Shown piece by piece: positions 13,012 through 25,100 of a stretch of 64,000 nucleotides of DNA. The notes under the pieces are model-generated. The model was not told the DNA's origin. It searched no databases and was given only the letters and a program-made list of their open reading frames with translations. The first letter of the stretch is position 1, and every line of letters starts with the position of its first letter. The translations under genes were made by a program, and so were the position numbers. The stretch comes from Narthecium ossifragum (lineage: Eukaryota > Streptophyta > Magnoliopsida > Dioscoreales > Nartheciaceae). Location: NCBI GenBank assembly GCA_963920575.1, contig OY986971.1, forward strand, positions 2,914,001 through 2,978,000, given 5' to 3'.

Positions 13012-13965
13012 AGTGGTGGGACGGCGACGGCGACGCCGATGGCGAGAGAGATTGGATTTAGATTAGTATAGATAGATCGGCATCGGATAGGTATCGGCCG
13101 ACGAAGGGGACCGACCGCTGCGCCGCCCGGGAGATTGGGAACTTGGGGACCCGGATGAGCTCCATGGATACGTTTCCCAGATGACAAACCAAACGGGCAT
13201 TAAATAAGTATAGAGTGAGGGGAATCAGTGTTGAGCTATAGAAACGTCTCCAAGCTTGGAGGTCAGAGAGATTTCAAAAGAGAGCTCCCGAGGTCTGACA
13301 CGTGGATTGGGGGATGAGTTTGGATCCGGATCCACTTGGATCGTTGAAGTACGTCAGCGGATGTTAAACTTTGGACTTTGGAGTTTGATATGCTGACAAA
13401 AGGGGCCCATAAGGCCCGAACAGTATGGCCCGCGGCTTTTCTATTTCTTACTGGATTAGGAAAATAATTTTGTGCATCAGCCGGGTTGAGAAATAAGCTT
13501 GGATTCAGCCTCCGACAGCCCGCTTGTTAATTGTCACATTCTGAGAGAATATGTCCTTGGCCCGGTTCATCCTAAGTTTTGACTGAGCCGAGTATTGCTC
13601 TGATAGCTCGAGATGGGCCAATATTGGGCCCAAGTGGTTTGTTGTTGTTTTTGATTGAGAACCAGACACAAGCCCAGATTTGCCGAACCAATTTGTTTGC
13701 GGCCGGAAACTACCAACGGAAAACTATTCAAAGTGAGCTTTCAAACAAAGACCGCGAAAACCACGTAGGATTTGAACTGTTTTTCATACCTGCTTTGATC
13801 TATTTCAACAGAGAGGCCGGTACCAAAAACAATACATGAAAACGTAGAGGAGAACTATTTTTACCTACTCAGAAATAGTTTTTTAAAAAAAGGAAAATTG
13901 ACCCCCGACTTTGTTTAGAGCTCCTAGATGCTAATTAGGGTCCGATCAAAGAATGAACGTATCAC
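13012..13965. other. Intergenic region between the two OMA1-like copies
   Basis: Presumed promoter of copy 1 (near 13012) and 3' flank of copy 2. No gene recognised. The open frame at 13579-13839 resembles nothing known. Confidence 0.45.
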
Positions 13966-16900
13966 TTATGGGCGCATTTGGTAGCCACGGAATGGATGGG
14001 ATTGGCGGATTCCATCGGTTCCACCAATCTCATCCCATCGGTTCGTTCGTTTGGCACCCGACGAAAACAGAAATGAGCGGAACCCGGAATGGCTGTGCGA
14101 TTCCATTCTTGAGTACAATTCCGCTAATTCAGTTCCTAATGGGGGAGCCAAACGCGCCATATGAGTCCCTTCACTTTTTCTTTCTTTCTTCTCTTTTTCT
14201 TTATTACTTGAGCCGCCGCCACCACGACCAGCAACTGTCTCCTTTTCTTTATTAGTTGAGCCGCCACCGCAACCAGCAACTGTCATTTTTTCTTTATCAG
14301 TTGAGCTGCCACCACGACCAGCAACTGTTTCTCTGTAAACAGCCAGAGCTTCCTCCATCACTTTGTCCTGAGAAAGCAACTTTGCCTTTGTCTCGCAGGA
14401 TGGGTGACGAGACAAATATTCCGACTTGGCCGAGCCGTCCTCGTGCATCCGCCCCAGTTTCTCATAGACTTTTGGGGCCGCACGGGGGTCGTATCCAGCC
14501 GAAGCAAGCAGCATAAGCCCGATATAGTCAGCCTCATTATCCATCCTGCAATAACAAAGCAAACATAAATACATCATGCAATCAATTTCTATAGTGAACT
14601 AGTTAGTGTTTGATCTGATGTCTGCAAAATGTTCGTAGAATTGAAATATTTGTAATCAAGCTGTTTTGGCTTGCTTTGATTCCTTGCAATATGGATTTAG
14701 ACACATGAATTGCATTGTTTTTTGTTCCAAATGTACCCAGGCTACAAAGTTTTGTCATCAACTTATGGCATTCCTAAGATTCTTTAAGCACTCTTTTTGA
14801 CAATCAACAAAAGCCAATCCAATGATAAACTAAACTAAACTGTCTTGATACACCACTATTAGTCTCAATAACCTCGTGCAGAGAATCAATAAAGTACTCT
14901 ACATTTCAGAGGATTCTTTAAACTCCGCGAACAGCTATGTGCCAGAATTTGGAACATTTGACATCCATTTTACGTGAAAAAAATAAGATTTACTAGCATC
15001 ACTGCCAGAAACTCGCAATCCTAAGGTAACTCTAATGAGTTTAGCCTTGGGGAACATATAAATATATCACAAATTTCATATACCCTTAAACCTTCAAGAA
15101 ACAAAAGGAAGGTTGAGCATTGACCTGGTGACAGTACTATGAAAATTAAGAAAAAAGGATAACAACACTGATGATTGAGTGTCTAGCCAAATGCAACGGA
15201 TATAGGGATTGAGATATCCATGTTCATGTCATTATCAAGAATCTAAAGTTGGCTGTTCGTTCCAAAGAAGTTAAATTTCCACATGCTTGGTACGAATGGT
15301 AGTATAAGATTCTAGGCCAAGGCATGGGATTGAACGTAATCATGTTATGGAATCTAACACTTCATTTTATGCGCTCCCTTTACAGCAATGGAGATGACAT
15401 GAACAGAGGTTCATATATGAGGAAGCTTTGTGTCCTTGGTACGAGAAAGAATTTCATATAATTCACACTGGAAATCTGATCATACAAGTAGGAAGATGTA
15501 AAGAAAAGAATATACAAACAACTCAAGTAGCTCAAGATTTCACGTAGGGCCAACAAATTATGGACAAAACTCTGTGATGTGGACTTGGCAGACAGAGAGG
15601 GCAGAAGGATAAAAGGTAGGAAACAATTACATACAATGCAGAAAATGTCATAGGGAATTCGCATGAAAAGGGCACTTATTGCAGAAAAATTCTGATTGTT
15701 TGATCCCCTATTCCCAAGTCATTTTAGGACACTACTTGGAGGCAGCCACTGCAAACTGTTGCAATATGAGCTTGTGTATATCAGACAAAAAAAAAGGAAA
15801 TGCAAGAATGTATCTCTATGTGATCACATAAAGATGCAAGCTCATCACAAAAGTAAACTTGCGAATGATCTCTTCATGTGATCGGATTAAATTAGGTAAA
15901 TTAAAGAATGGAATCGAGCTAAATGAGATAAACTAAAAGACAAAATAAAATCAAAGTTATAGCACACCAACTAATTAGACATTCAGCGAAATTAGAGTTT
16001 GAGCAATGAATAGGTTGTTCATGTGAATTATTATGACTAGTAAACTTTAACAGGTCAAATCTGATCTTCAAACTAAATTCCCGCCATTCCTGGGATACAT
16101 AAAAGAAATTGATAAGATGAAAACCACTCACTGTTGAGAAAAAGGAAGCCTGAAGAGAAAAGCGGATACTCGATTGACAAATCCTGGATATAAAAGCGCC
16201 AACGGTATTATCGGATGGGTGTCAAGTAACCAAAGATACCATCTCTTGCTGATCGATTCCGCAGAGTGCCTCGCAATGGCGTGCCCGACCTCAAGCACCA
16301 TCAACAACCAGCAACATCAAAAATCCAGAGTGCCAAATGCCCAAAATCAAGTATACAAGAAACAAACCCAAAAATCTATACCTCACGCCCAATAACAGTG
16401 GAGATCTCCAGGTCCGTCTTGAAATGATCAAGAAGGCCATTGTACACCACGATCTTCCCACCGGGCCGGCAGAAGGCATTCACCCTGCTATCCTTCACCA
16501 CAATAACCTCCCAATTGGCCCCTTTCTGGTACTCATGAAGCTGCAACCCCCGTTCCGCGGCGTCGATGATCTCCTTCGACAGCCGCCGCACCCGAATTGT
16601 CTCCGGGTGGGTGTCGGGAAGGATCTTGTCCCCAAAGTCCTTCTTCATCTCGTAGAACAGGTACTCGCCGATGCCCCGCTCTAACGCGGGGGGTACAAGC
16701 ATGGAGTGCTTGCGCTTGGAGTAAGGAACGGTTTCGACTCTCTCAAAATAGGCGACGGATAAAGCAACGCCGCAGGCGATTTCGACCACGATCAGCGTGC
16801 CGCAGGCGATGAGGACCACGATCGCCTTGCCGCGGCGGCTGCGGCCCTCAACACGGCTATTCATCACCACAAAGTAGGATCGCTTGAACCGTTGGAAAAG

Positions 16901-17110
16901 AGGGTTGTGCTTATAGAAGGATCTGCTGGAGCCGATGAATCTACTCGTCGTCGATGTCGCCGCCGCCGCCGAGAAGAGACGAGAACAGGGAGCGTAGGCG
17001 GAGGGGACATGGTGGGGCGGCGGCGGGCGGGGGTTTTGGGGTTTGGAGTAGCGGGAGAAGAGAGAGCGTAAAGAAGAAGACTTTCCTCTCAATAGCATCA
17101 TATTATGCAC
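13966..17110 (-). CDS. OMA1-like copy 2: diverged, probably catalytically dead, with novel C-terminal tail
   Basis: Exons 17110-16382, 16289-16132 and 14545-13966 join in phase at the same intron positions as copy 1, giving up to 488 residues. The start may instead be Met 4 or 5 (17101/17098), which aligns better with copy 1. Relative to copy 1 it lacks about 75 residues between GLQLHE and NWEV. The HEVGH motif reads REVGH (R242; CAT to CGT), so the first zinc ligand is missing, while the EAD motif (300-302) remains. Exon 2 is diverged and the usual PFSRK reads PFSQQ. After VYRETVAGRG, where copy 1 ends within six residues, the frame runs on through three 15-16 residue repeats (TVAGRGGSSTDKEK type) and about 62 residues encoded by a MITE, stopping at the MITE edge. 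The frame is fully open, so this could be an expressed pseudoprotease or a recent pseudogene. Confidence 0.75.
13970..14159. mobile_element. PIF-like MITE forming the 3' end of OMA1-like copy 2
   Basis: About 190 bp. The left end reads GGGCGCATTTGG and the reverse complement of the right end contains GGCGCGTTTGGCTC, the same TIR family as the MITE at 7626-7843. A short flanking repeat TAT (or TATG with ends shifted by one base) is present. The open frame of the last exon passes through the whole element and stops at TAA (13966-13968), at its outer boundary. Confidence 0.65.
14207..14345 (-). repeat. In-frame 45-48 bp tandem repeat in last exon of OMA1-like copy 2
   Basis: Three units beginning near 14208, 14256 and 14301 (plus-strand coordinates), each encoding a variant of TVAG-C/R-GGGS-S/T-KEK. 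All units are multiples of three, so the frame is kept. The last unit overlaps the ETVAGRG end of copy 1, so the repeat grew from the ancestral C terminus. Confidence 0.8.
14546..16131 (-). other. Intron 2 of OMA1-like copy 2
   Basis: Bounded by donor CA|GTGAG and acceptor TTGCAG|GATG. It shares long recognisable stretches with intron 2 of copy 1, including a block containing AAGTCATTTTAGGACACTAC in both, so the duplication was genomic and not by retroposition. Confidence 0.75.
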
Positions 17111-17755
17111 TGCATGACAGTCACGACGAAGAGGGAGGGATTCGTGAGGCTGCCATCGATAATGGATTGTTGGACCTGCAGCAATGGATATTGACCATCG
17201 GATGCAAATCCAGCTGTTAAGATCAATTGTATTCTTTTATCACATCACTTTACTTGTGGAGAAAGAAAGAAAGCGAGAAAGAAGGACGCGATTTCAACCG
17301 TCAGATCTTCGTTACGACAAACATGCTTGGGCTCTACGGTGCAAACACCAAAAAAAAAAATTGAGATAATTGACGTTTAGTCCCTGATAGGAAATATTTA
17401 GTTGTAAGGTCGGATAAATTTTTCTTAAAGCGTTTACTACCCTGACACATGGTTATGTTTAGCTGTATTTTTTTAACATTCAAAATACCCTCCCACGACG
17501 CTTGGGCTTCCTGACGCTTCGCCTTCATTCCTGAGGTCGTCGAAGGTGGTAATGGGGAGGTCGTCGGTGGAAGGCCGGTCGGGATCATATGGGGAAGTCA
17601 GAGATCCCGTTGCTGTCAGTGAAAGGGATGGGGAGGTAGTGAAAGGGATGGGGAGGTCGGAGAGGAGGGAGAAAGTTCTTCGTAGAGTTGCATTCTTTGA
17701 AAGGGTTGGCTACCCTTGAGCGCTACACTGCTGGTAGCAAGATGGGCCGCGATGA
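17111..17755. other. Region between OMA1-like copy 2 and LTR retrotransposon
   Basis: Presumed upstream region of copy 2. The 17510-17690 part has short repeats of GGGGAGGTCG type. No gene recognised. Confidence 0.4.
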
Positions 17756-17760
17756 CACAT

Positions 17761-18376
17761 TATTACTTGAAAAAAATAGGGGAACATGGAAAAAACGCCG
17801 ACGACGGGCGCGTGGTCGCCAGGCACTTGAGGCGTGCCAACCGTTGCGTAGGGATGGGATCAAAAGGGTGGTGGATTCTGCCGTGCCTCAACTAAGAGGA
17901 ATTTTGGGATTCCAGCTCTAAGTCTACGTTATGGATATGGCTACTCCTATTGATGGTCGGAGGTTACTCCTACTCCTAGGTAGAAAGATGACTGTTGCAC
18001 TACTCCTAGGTAGAAGAAAAACCGACTATGCTACTCTAGGTAGAAGATGAATGGTACACTACTCCTAGGTAGAAGATGAACAGTAGGAAAAATAAGAAGC
18101 ATTCATTGATAGATGTGTTCGGGTCTCTTTTCTTTCTTCTACAAGACATTTATACAAATTGCTCAAAAGCAACTTCCCATGATCTCTAACGGTTAGCCCA
18201 TGATTTGGTGGTTGCAACCCATTTTGCTCCCCATGATCTCCATGATTGCCGACGGTTGCTCTTCACGTCGCCCACCATTAACTCCTATTATTGCTCCATC
18301 CCGGTTAAGACCCTCTCGGTGTAGATTTTGACATTCTCTTTTGACCCTCGGAATATGCCAAATTTTGGCGGTAACA
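17761..18376 (-). repeat. Left LTR (3' LTR) of the retrotransposon
   Basis: Starts TATTACTT, where the partner LTR has TGTTACCT, and ends GGTAACA. It is slightly shorter than its partner, lacking one of the short repeats around CTCCTAGGTAGAA. Both LTRs carry several copies of that motif. Confidence 0.88.
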
Positions 18377-19567
18377 CAATGCCCCCCTTTTTTCCGTGGG
18401 AGTTGAAGAACTCGCACGGAAAAAATAATATCATCGAGCTCGAGGCTATGTGATGAAAACTCGCATGGAAAATAATGTCATCGAGCTCGAGGCTATGGGA
18501 CTACATGTTGGGTGCAGCAAAGAGTTGGGCACGTGTTGAACATGAGCTTCGAAGGATTTAATGACGAGATTGAGCTAAGACTCGGACGCCTCGATGCATG
18601 ATCGGGTGGAGGTCCTTGAGGCTGCATATTAAGTGACATGGATCCTTAGCCGTTGGATGAACTCGACGGCGTGATCAAGCAACTCAGCCCTTTCTTCCCT
18701 CGAAGAATACTGGAGAACTTCCTCGACGCCCCTTCAATCTCGATCCAGCCTTGTTCGCCGGGATCCAGCCTCGATCGGGCCTTGGTTCGCCGTTATCCAC
18801 CTCCAGTGAACGCCACCGTTCCGGCTCCCCTGCTACCGTCCAGATCTCCTCTGCTTCGCCAGGGTTGTCGAGGGCGCCGAGGGTTCCAAGGTCGGTCTTC
18901 GCCAAGGTTGTGCATCTCCGGGGTCACCGAGGTCAGGCTTCTCCGAGGCCGTCGAGTATGCCGAGGTCGGGCTTCCCCGAGGTTGCCGAGGTCGGGCATC
19001 TCCGAGGTTGCCGAGTACGTCAAGGGTCGGAGCCTCACCTCGAATATCGAGGCCGTAGTCGCCGAGGATGTTAGGGTCACCAAGGTCCGGCTTCTTCGAC
19101 GCCCCATTCCGGCCCCTCTACCTTGCTATCAGCCTCCCCTGCTTCGCTGAGGTCATCGAGGGGCGGCCTCGGATGTCGGAGTCGAGGTCGACGGAGCTAC
19201 TGATATCGAGGCCGAGGTCGTCGAGGTCGGGTTTCCCCGGGGTCACCGATGTCGTCGAGGACTCAGAGGTTGCAGAGGTCGCTGGGGTCGGAGCTGTCGA
19301 GGCCGAGGTCATCGAGATCGCTGGGGTCGGATGTTGAAGCCGAGGTTGTCGAGTACGTCGGGCTTCTCCGAGGCTGTTGAGGTCGGATGTTGAGGCTGAG
19401 GTCGTCGAAGACTCCGAGATCGGGCTCTGTTCGAATGCCGACGGGTACCACTCCGCCCAGCTCTCGCGAGTTGCATCGTCGTCGGCGTTCCTTTCTTCTC
19501 CTTCGCCATGGCCTCCTCACCTTCTCCTTTGTTCTCGTAGTAGAGCTCCACCAACGTCGTCGTCCTT

Positions 19568-20758
19568 CTAGCCATCAACCTCGCCATGGCCTTCATTGCC
19601 GCCGTGAACGCCTTGTACTTCTAGCGCATCGTCTCCACCAACGTCGTTGTCACCGCCACGATGTCCCCGCTGCCCTGGATCAGGTGATTCGCCACCTCCC
19701 AGGAATACAGGAATGCCCCACAGGCATTGATCTGGAAGGTGTGATCCCATTCCTCTACGGTGGTGGTGGCGCTCGGGGGTTACTTGGGGTCGAGGACGCC
19801 GGTGCTGTGGGCGAGAATGTGGGGCTTTGATGTCGAAGAGCTCCGCCGAAGAGAGATTTGATGCCCAAGGGATCGAGAACGTCGGTGCGTACGGGTTGGT
19901 GAGGCGTGACCTTGCTGACCACTGGTGTGGTGGGATGCGATGACCACATCTTGCCCCCCGGGTCGAACGGAAACTTCTCCGTGACCATTGGGCTAGCCAT
20001 CCAGTCGATGCAGGTACGTTTGGAGCCGACGTAGTCATCAATATTGTCGATGTAATCATCATCCTCGTCGACGCCACCATCATCCTCGTCGACGCCGCCG
20101 TCGTCGAAGTTGTCGATGTCGTCGCCGTCGGAGTTGTCGACGTTGTCGTCGTCGTCGACGGCGCCATCGTTGATGACGTAGCTTTCATCGAAGTCGTCGA
20201 TGTCAAGGGAGATATTGAACCACTTTTGTCGACATCGTTGATGGTGCTGCCGTCTCCAACATTGTCGATGCTACCATTGTCGACACCATTGATGGATGCA
20301 CTTTTGGTTTGTTGCCCCCCGAGCTCGAGATGAACCTCTATCACAAGTTTTGGATCTGCTTCCATGATGATGACCATCTCCTCTGTTGACTGTGGTGGCT
20401 CCTCCAGGACGAGCAACTCTGTTTGGGTTATGGTTACTGCTTGAGAAATTTGGTCAGAGAGGTTTTGCTGCGTAGTCGTGGCCTCGTTTTTTCCATGAGC
20501 TATCAACTCTTGAGCTTTTATCCGCTTCGATTGTCGTTGGGAATGATAGGTCGCGGCCATTAATTCAAGCTGATTTGTTACCTTTCTGATTCCTTTCAGG
20601 GCGTCCTTCCAAATTTCCTCCAGTTCCTTATCTTGAGGGTGGGGTGCATCGCTGCCTAAGGTCTCCGAGGCTAATGGTACATCCATCGGATTTTGAGAGG
20701 ACGAACCGTCTGGTTCATATCGATCCTGAGGATCAATGATGGTAGACTTAAGTGGCAT
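19568..20758 (-). CDS. Hypothetical gag-like ORF inside the LTR retrotransposon
   Basis: The first Met lies about 30 bp inside the 5' LTR, where a gag start is expected. The first 170 residues are charged and partly helical (LEEIWKDALKGIRKVTNQL). After about residue 180 the frame passes into Ser/Thr-rich sequence encoded by GTCGTC-type repeats. No CCHC knuckle, protease or RT follows. It may be a remnant gag start of a non-autonomous element, or only an open frame. I do not recognise the family. Confidence 0.4.
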   Translation of the reverse strand: MPLKSTIIDPQDRYEPDGSSSQNPMDVPLASETLGSDAPHPQDKELEEIWKDALKGIRKVTNQLELMAATYHSQRQSKRIKAQELIAHGKNEATTTQQNLSDQISQAVTITQTELLVLEEPPQSTEEMVIIMEADPKLVIEVHLELGGQQTKSASINGVDNGSIDNVGDGSTINDVDKSGSISPLTSTTSMKATSSTMAPSTTTTTSTTPTATTSTTSTTAASTRMMVASTRMMITSTILMTTSAPNVPASTGWLAQWSRRSFRSTRGARCGHRIPPHQWSARSRLTNPYAPTFSIPWASNLSSAELFDIKAPHSRPQHRRPRPQVTPERHHHRRGMGSHLPDQCLWGIPVFLGGGESPDPGQRGHRGGDNDVGGDDALEVQGVHGGNEGHGEVDG

Positions 20759-20787
20759 TTTTTGGCCTCCTACTGTGGTCGCCAAAT

Positions 20788-21425
20788 TGTTACCTGAAAA
20801 AAACAGGGGAACATGGAAAAAACGCCGACGACGGGCGCGTGGTCGCCAGGCACTTGAGGCGTGCCAACCGTTGCGCAGGGATGGGATCAAAAGGGTGGTG
20901 GATTCTGCCGTGCCTCAACTAAGAGGACTTTTGGGATTCCAGCTCTAAGTCTACGTTATGGATATGGCTACTCCTATGAATGGTCGGAGGTTACTCCTAC
21001 TCCTAGGCGGGTTAATGGCTACTCCTAGGTAGAAAGAGGACTGTTACACTACTCCTAGGTAGAAGAAGAACCGACTATGCTACTCTAGGTAGAAGATGAA
21101 TGGTACACTACTCCTAGGTAGAAGATGAACAGTATGAAAAATAAGAAGCATTCATTGATAGATGTGTTCGGGTCTCTTTTCTTTCTTCTACAAGACATTT
21201 ATACAAATTGCTCAAGAGCAACTTCCTATGATCTCTAACGTTTAGCCCATGATTTGGTGGTTGAAGCCCATTTTGCTCCCCATGATCTCTATGATTGTCG
21301 ACGGTTGCTCTTCACATCGCCCACCATTAACTCCTATTATTGCTCCATCCCGGTTGAGACCCTCTCGGTGTTGATTTTGACCTTCTCATTTGACCCTCGG
21401 AATATGCCAAATTTTGGCGGTAACA
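20788..21425 (-). repeat. Right LTR (5' LTR) of the retrotransposon
   Basis: Intact TGTTACC...GGTAACA termini. Very similar to the left LTR, with scattered substitutions and a small indel in the CTCCTAGGTAGAA repeat zone, so the insertion is not brand new but is moderately young. Confidence 0.88.
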
Positions 21426-21440
21426 CACATTGGTTGCTAA

Positions 21441-21591
21441 GGGGGCGTTTGGTTGCATGAATTGTTGGTGACTGTGCATCGTCGGATGCATGTATCGTGG
21501 CCACGATGCATGCATCGGTCATCTGATGCTGATGTTTGGTTTGTTTTTGGGATCATAGGATGCAACATTATTTATATAATGTTCACATTAA

Positions 21592-21627
<36 letters not shown>

Positions 21628-22136
21628 CATATCATAATGATGCAATAAAGTTAAATTTTAATATACATATTAAAATATTATATTATTTTAATATCAATAA
21701 TATATATATTATATTATATCTCAATAATATATATAATTCATATAAAGTTCACATAACGATGCAATAAAGTTAAATTTTAATATATATATATTAAAATCTT
21801 ATATTATTTTAATCTCAATGATATATATATATTATTGATATAAATGTTGTGAATATATATATTAAAATTTTATTATATTATGTTTGGTTTGCCTTTGAAT
21901 CAGTGTCGGGTTTGTCGGTGAAAGCTCGCGCGAGGGTGCATCGTATGAAATGCCCATTTTAGTCGTTTCATATGATGCACGAAATCAGATGAAAATACAT
22001 CATGTGATACATGCGTCACGCGATGCACCGTGCGAATCAAACGATGGATCAAAGTATCACGGTGTATCGCGCGATGCACCCTGTGAACCAAACAGGGGAT
22101 TTGGTGCATCACGATACACCCAAACCAAACAGCCCC
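21441..22136. mobile_element. MITE-like element with TTTGGTT termini and AT-rich core
   Basis: Left end GGGGGCGTTTGGTTGCATG; the reverse complement of the right end starts GGGGCTGTTTGGTTTGG. Between them lie ATGCATCG-type short repeats at both sides and a 300-bp core of TA repeats, including a (TA)n run at about 21597-21622. No clear target duplication (TAA at left, TGT at right), so the ends or class are uncertain; it is similar in style to PIF-type elements. Confidence 0.5.
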
Positions 22137-25100
22137 TGTCTCCCTGGTGAAGAGAGAATGGCTTTATGTGAAAGCATGTCTTGCTCTTCCATGAAATCCA
22201 TATTTCAAATTTAAAACACTGAGCATACACAATTAACTCAAAATGTTTGCATGGTATGCTTGTTTCTTGAATATTGTGATATCAACTGATTTTTAGGAAA
22301 TGAATTGATCTGCCTTGGTTACAGATTATTGTGAGTGCAAAGCTTATGCAACATTGCCTTGATCTCATTGGTATTCTTAGCAATGAGGCCAGCGAAAAAA
22401 AAGAAAAGAAAAGAAGATTTCGAGACATCCCTGTAACGTGAGGAGACAAAAAGGCAGGACAAGTGTCCAACAACTACATGAAAATAGGATTTAATTAACC
22501 ACTTGAGGATGCAAGCTGAAGGTTTAATATAACCAATCAAGAGAACCTAATGTAACCATCTTACTTGTCTTACATATGAATAATGATACACAAAACTGTC
22601 TCATGCATTATAGAGTCCACAATTACTTGATTAGCTCAAGTGATAGCACCAAGTATCTTAGAGAATAGGTCTTGGGGTCAAATCCCCAAGCTATGATGGC
22701 CCGGGATTATGACCCTATCCTGTGGGACACTTTGGTACTACCACTTTAACCATCTCCTATTTTAATAGCAGATGGATAATCTGATTACAACACAAATACA
22801 GTATGGAAAATAGCATTGTGTATCCTGATCTCATTTGAGCTTCAAAACTGCATCAAGTTGACTTATCTCCAGTAGAGTTTTCTAACTTAAAAAACTTCAA
22901 TAATGCAAAGCCCCAAGGAGGGTTATTTCAAGCGTTAAATCTGCCATGAAGCAACAAATCCAATCCAATATATATACAATTCGATTTCATTCCAACATAC
23001 CACACCAATTGCATAAAACTTAGCAAGGTTCAAAATACAACTATGTTTCGTGAAACCAGGTTGCTATGATTTACCTACGGATAACGTCCTATATGTTTCG
23101 TCCATCAAAGCAGACTCACCTAATGTTACTTGGATGCATTGACACTGAGCAACAAGATAGACCAATTGTCAGCAAGTAAACAGCCATTGCCAAGAGCAAA
23201 ATGTCAAATAATAATTGAACCCATTATCCACTCAAAGTAGACAGGCAAAGTTTTATTTTCCAGTTGCTAATTGAAAACTCCTCTTCTCACCAATGCACCT
23301 CTCTTTGTGCATCCTTCAGAACAAATCAGGCAAAAGCAGATACTATGGCAGCATTTCCTAGCTGTAACAAAATGACTTGGTTGGAAGGTTCATGGTTCAA
23401 ATAAAGCAAGGGCTTTAAAAGAGTTTTCTACTATATCCCAACCTATGATAGGCCACTACAATCTGATATCTATACTCGGTCCCTGTTAGTAGAGCCGCAG
23501 TCCATGCAGATACGTAAAAGGCCTCTACTGAAATCAAAGGTCCATTTCAATCATAGATGTATGTAACCTATATCAACAAAACCAGTGTCAAAAGCATTCA
23601 ATTTAACAGCTTCTTTCAAATCAACAAGCAAACTCGCCTTTGACATAACAATTTCAAAAGAATCTTGGGTTTCCAGGATCAAAGCAGGAGTGACAATCAA
23701 CTTCATGTGAAATTCCGTATCCCGTATTTCCAATTAGTTACCCTACTCTCAAAGGAAATGCTTGAATTTGCGACTTTTTAAAACCCTCTACTAAATAATA
23801 CAATCTTAAAATTTATCACCAAATCTGCTCTACTCGACTCAGTTTATCACAAATCAAGCAATAATAAAAACATCACCCATTTTGCTGCTCAATCTAAACA
23901 AGTTAAAGCAAGGTACATGTTATAATCCTACAACCCTGTATGATGACAAATAAGATCATCGGTCAAACCAACTCTTTGAGCGCTTTCCAAACAATCCAAT
24001 GCATAAGAAGACAAGTGCCAGAGGCAACTTCATCTGCATAATACTCGGGGCTCCAAGAAACACCAAATCTCAAATGACCAAATGCTTTCATTTATGAGCA
24101 AAGACAAATATCTGTGACATTATCACTTTTGTGCAACATTAGGCATTGAATCATATGGCTTCTGAAGCAAAAGACTTTGCTACTGAAACTTCCAGCACAG
24201 ATAAACTTGGCCTAAAATATTTAGCACTAGAATTCCAACTAAATGGGTACAGGAAAACAGAAACAGTTTAAGAACGCACTTGCTCTGAGAAATTATCACT
24301 AACACAAAACACTGTCAATTTAAACTCATGACTCATGGCATAAAGCACATCCAGACAGTAACAAGCTGGAAACGAAATACCTTTCCAATACCACAAGCAA
24401 ATCTCATAGGCTGACTATACTCACTGAAGCTTTGCAAAAATTAAGAGCAAATAATAAACGAGCTAAGAATCAACCATTTGAACCAACTTTTCCATGGAGA
24501 GCTTACTTCGGCAAAATTAACACCAAGTACGCTCCCCAGTCCCCATCACCTATCACAACTATAACAGCAGGGGAATGCACCCAGCTGTGCGATTAGAAAC
24601 AGTCTTGTTACAGTCTGCAAGACGCTATGGGAGATCATGCTTGCTTACGAATTTCAAAGAAACGTTCTGTTTAATTTTCTGGATACAGAACTGCTAAATT
24701 GCACAGCCAATATCATCTCATTCTTTTTCCCACGATCAAAAGGGAAGGCTTTGAGATCAACAGATACGAGCAGATTATACCAACAATACCAAAGATCAAC
24801 AAATAAGAGCAGACTTACTATTCCAACACTGATTTCCTTCCAGAGAGACAAACACGAATTCAAACCCTAACTTCCGTATTCCATCAGCAGGACAAAATCA
24901 CTTCAACACCATCTCAAGTGTATACAAATTAAAACCATCCATACAAACGACATCACCATTGCAAGACTGGAAGAAACACGAGAAATAAAAGAAAGAGCCA
25001 AAACTAATAGCTGGGCACCACAAAGGCATCAGATCTAAGTTCCAAAACAAGAGGAAAAGTCTCTAGCTGGGTACCACAAAGGCATCAGATTTAAGTTCCA

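Larger units (their letters stand above)
17761..21425 (-). mobile_element. Non-autonomous LTR retrotransposon (3.67 kb)
   Basis: Two direct repeats of 616 and 638 bp, the right one starting TGTTACC and ending GGTAACA, are flanked by a perfect 5-bp duplication CACAT (17756-17760 and 21426-21430). Orientation is minus: next to the left LTR the minus strand reads GGAAAAAAGGGGGGCATTG, a good polypurine tract, and just inside the right LTR it reads ATTTGGCGACCACAG, where a primer binding site beginning TGGCGACC (possibly tRNA-Arg type) is expected. No protease, RT or integrase is seen in the 2.4-kb interior, so it must move in trans. The interior is dominated by CGAGGTCG-type and GTCGTCG-type simple repeats. 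Confidence 0.88.

Noticed and set aside
17688..17921. Basic protein with KKRRRRARGRQALEA repeated at 20736-20948
   Set aside because: Both copies lie in the two LTRs of the retrotransposon and share its drift; the first even crosses the LTR boundary.
18653..19830. Several plus-strand open frames of 60-165 codons
   Set aside because: They lie in the CGAGGTCG-repeat interior of a minus-strand LTR retrotransposon and have repeat-driven composition.
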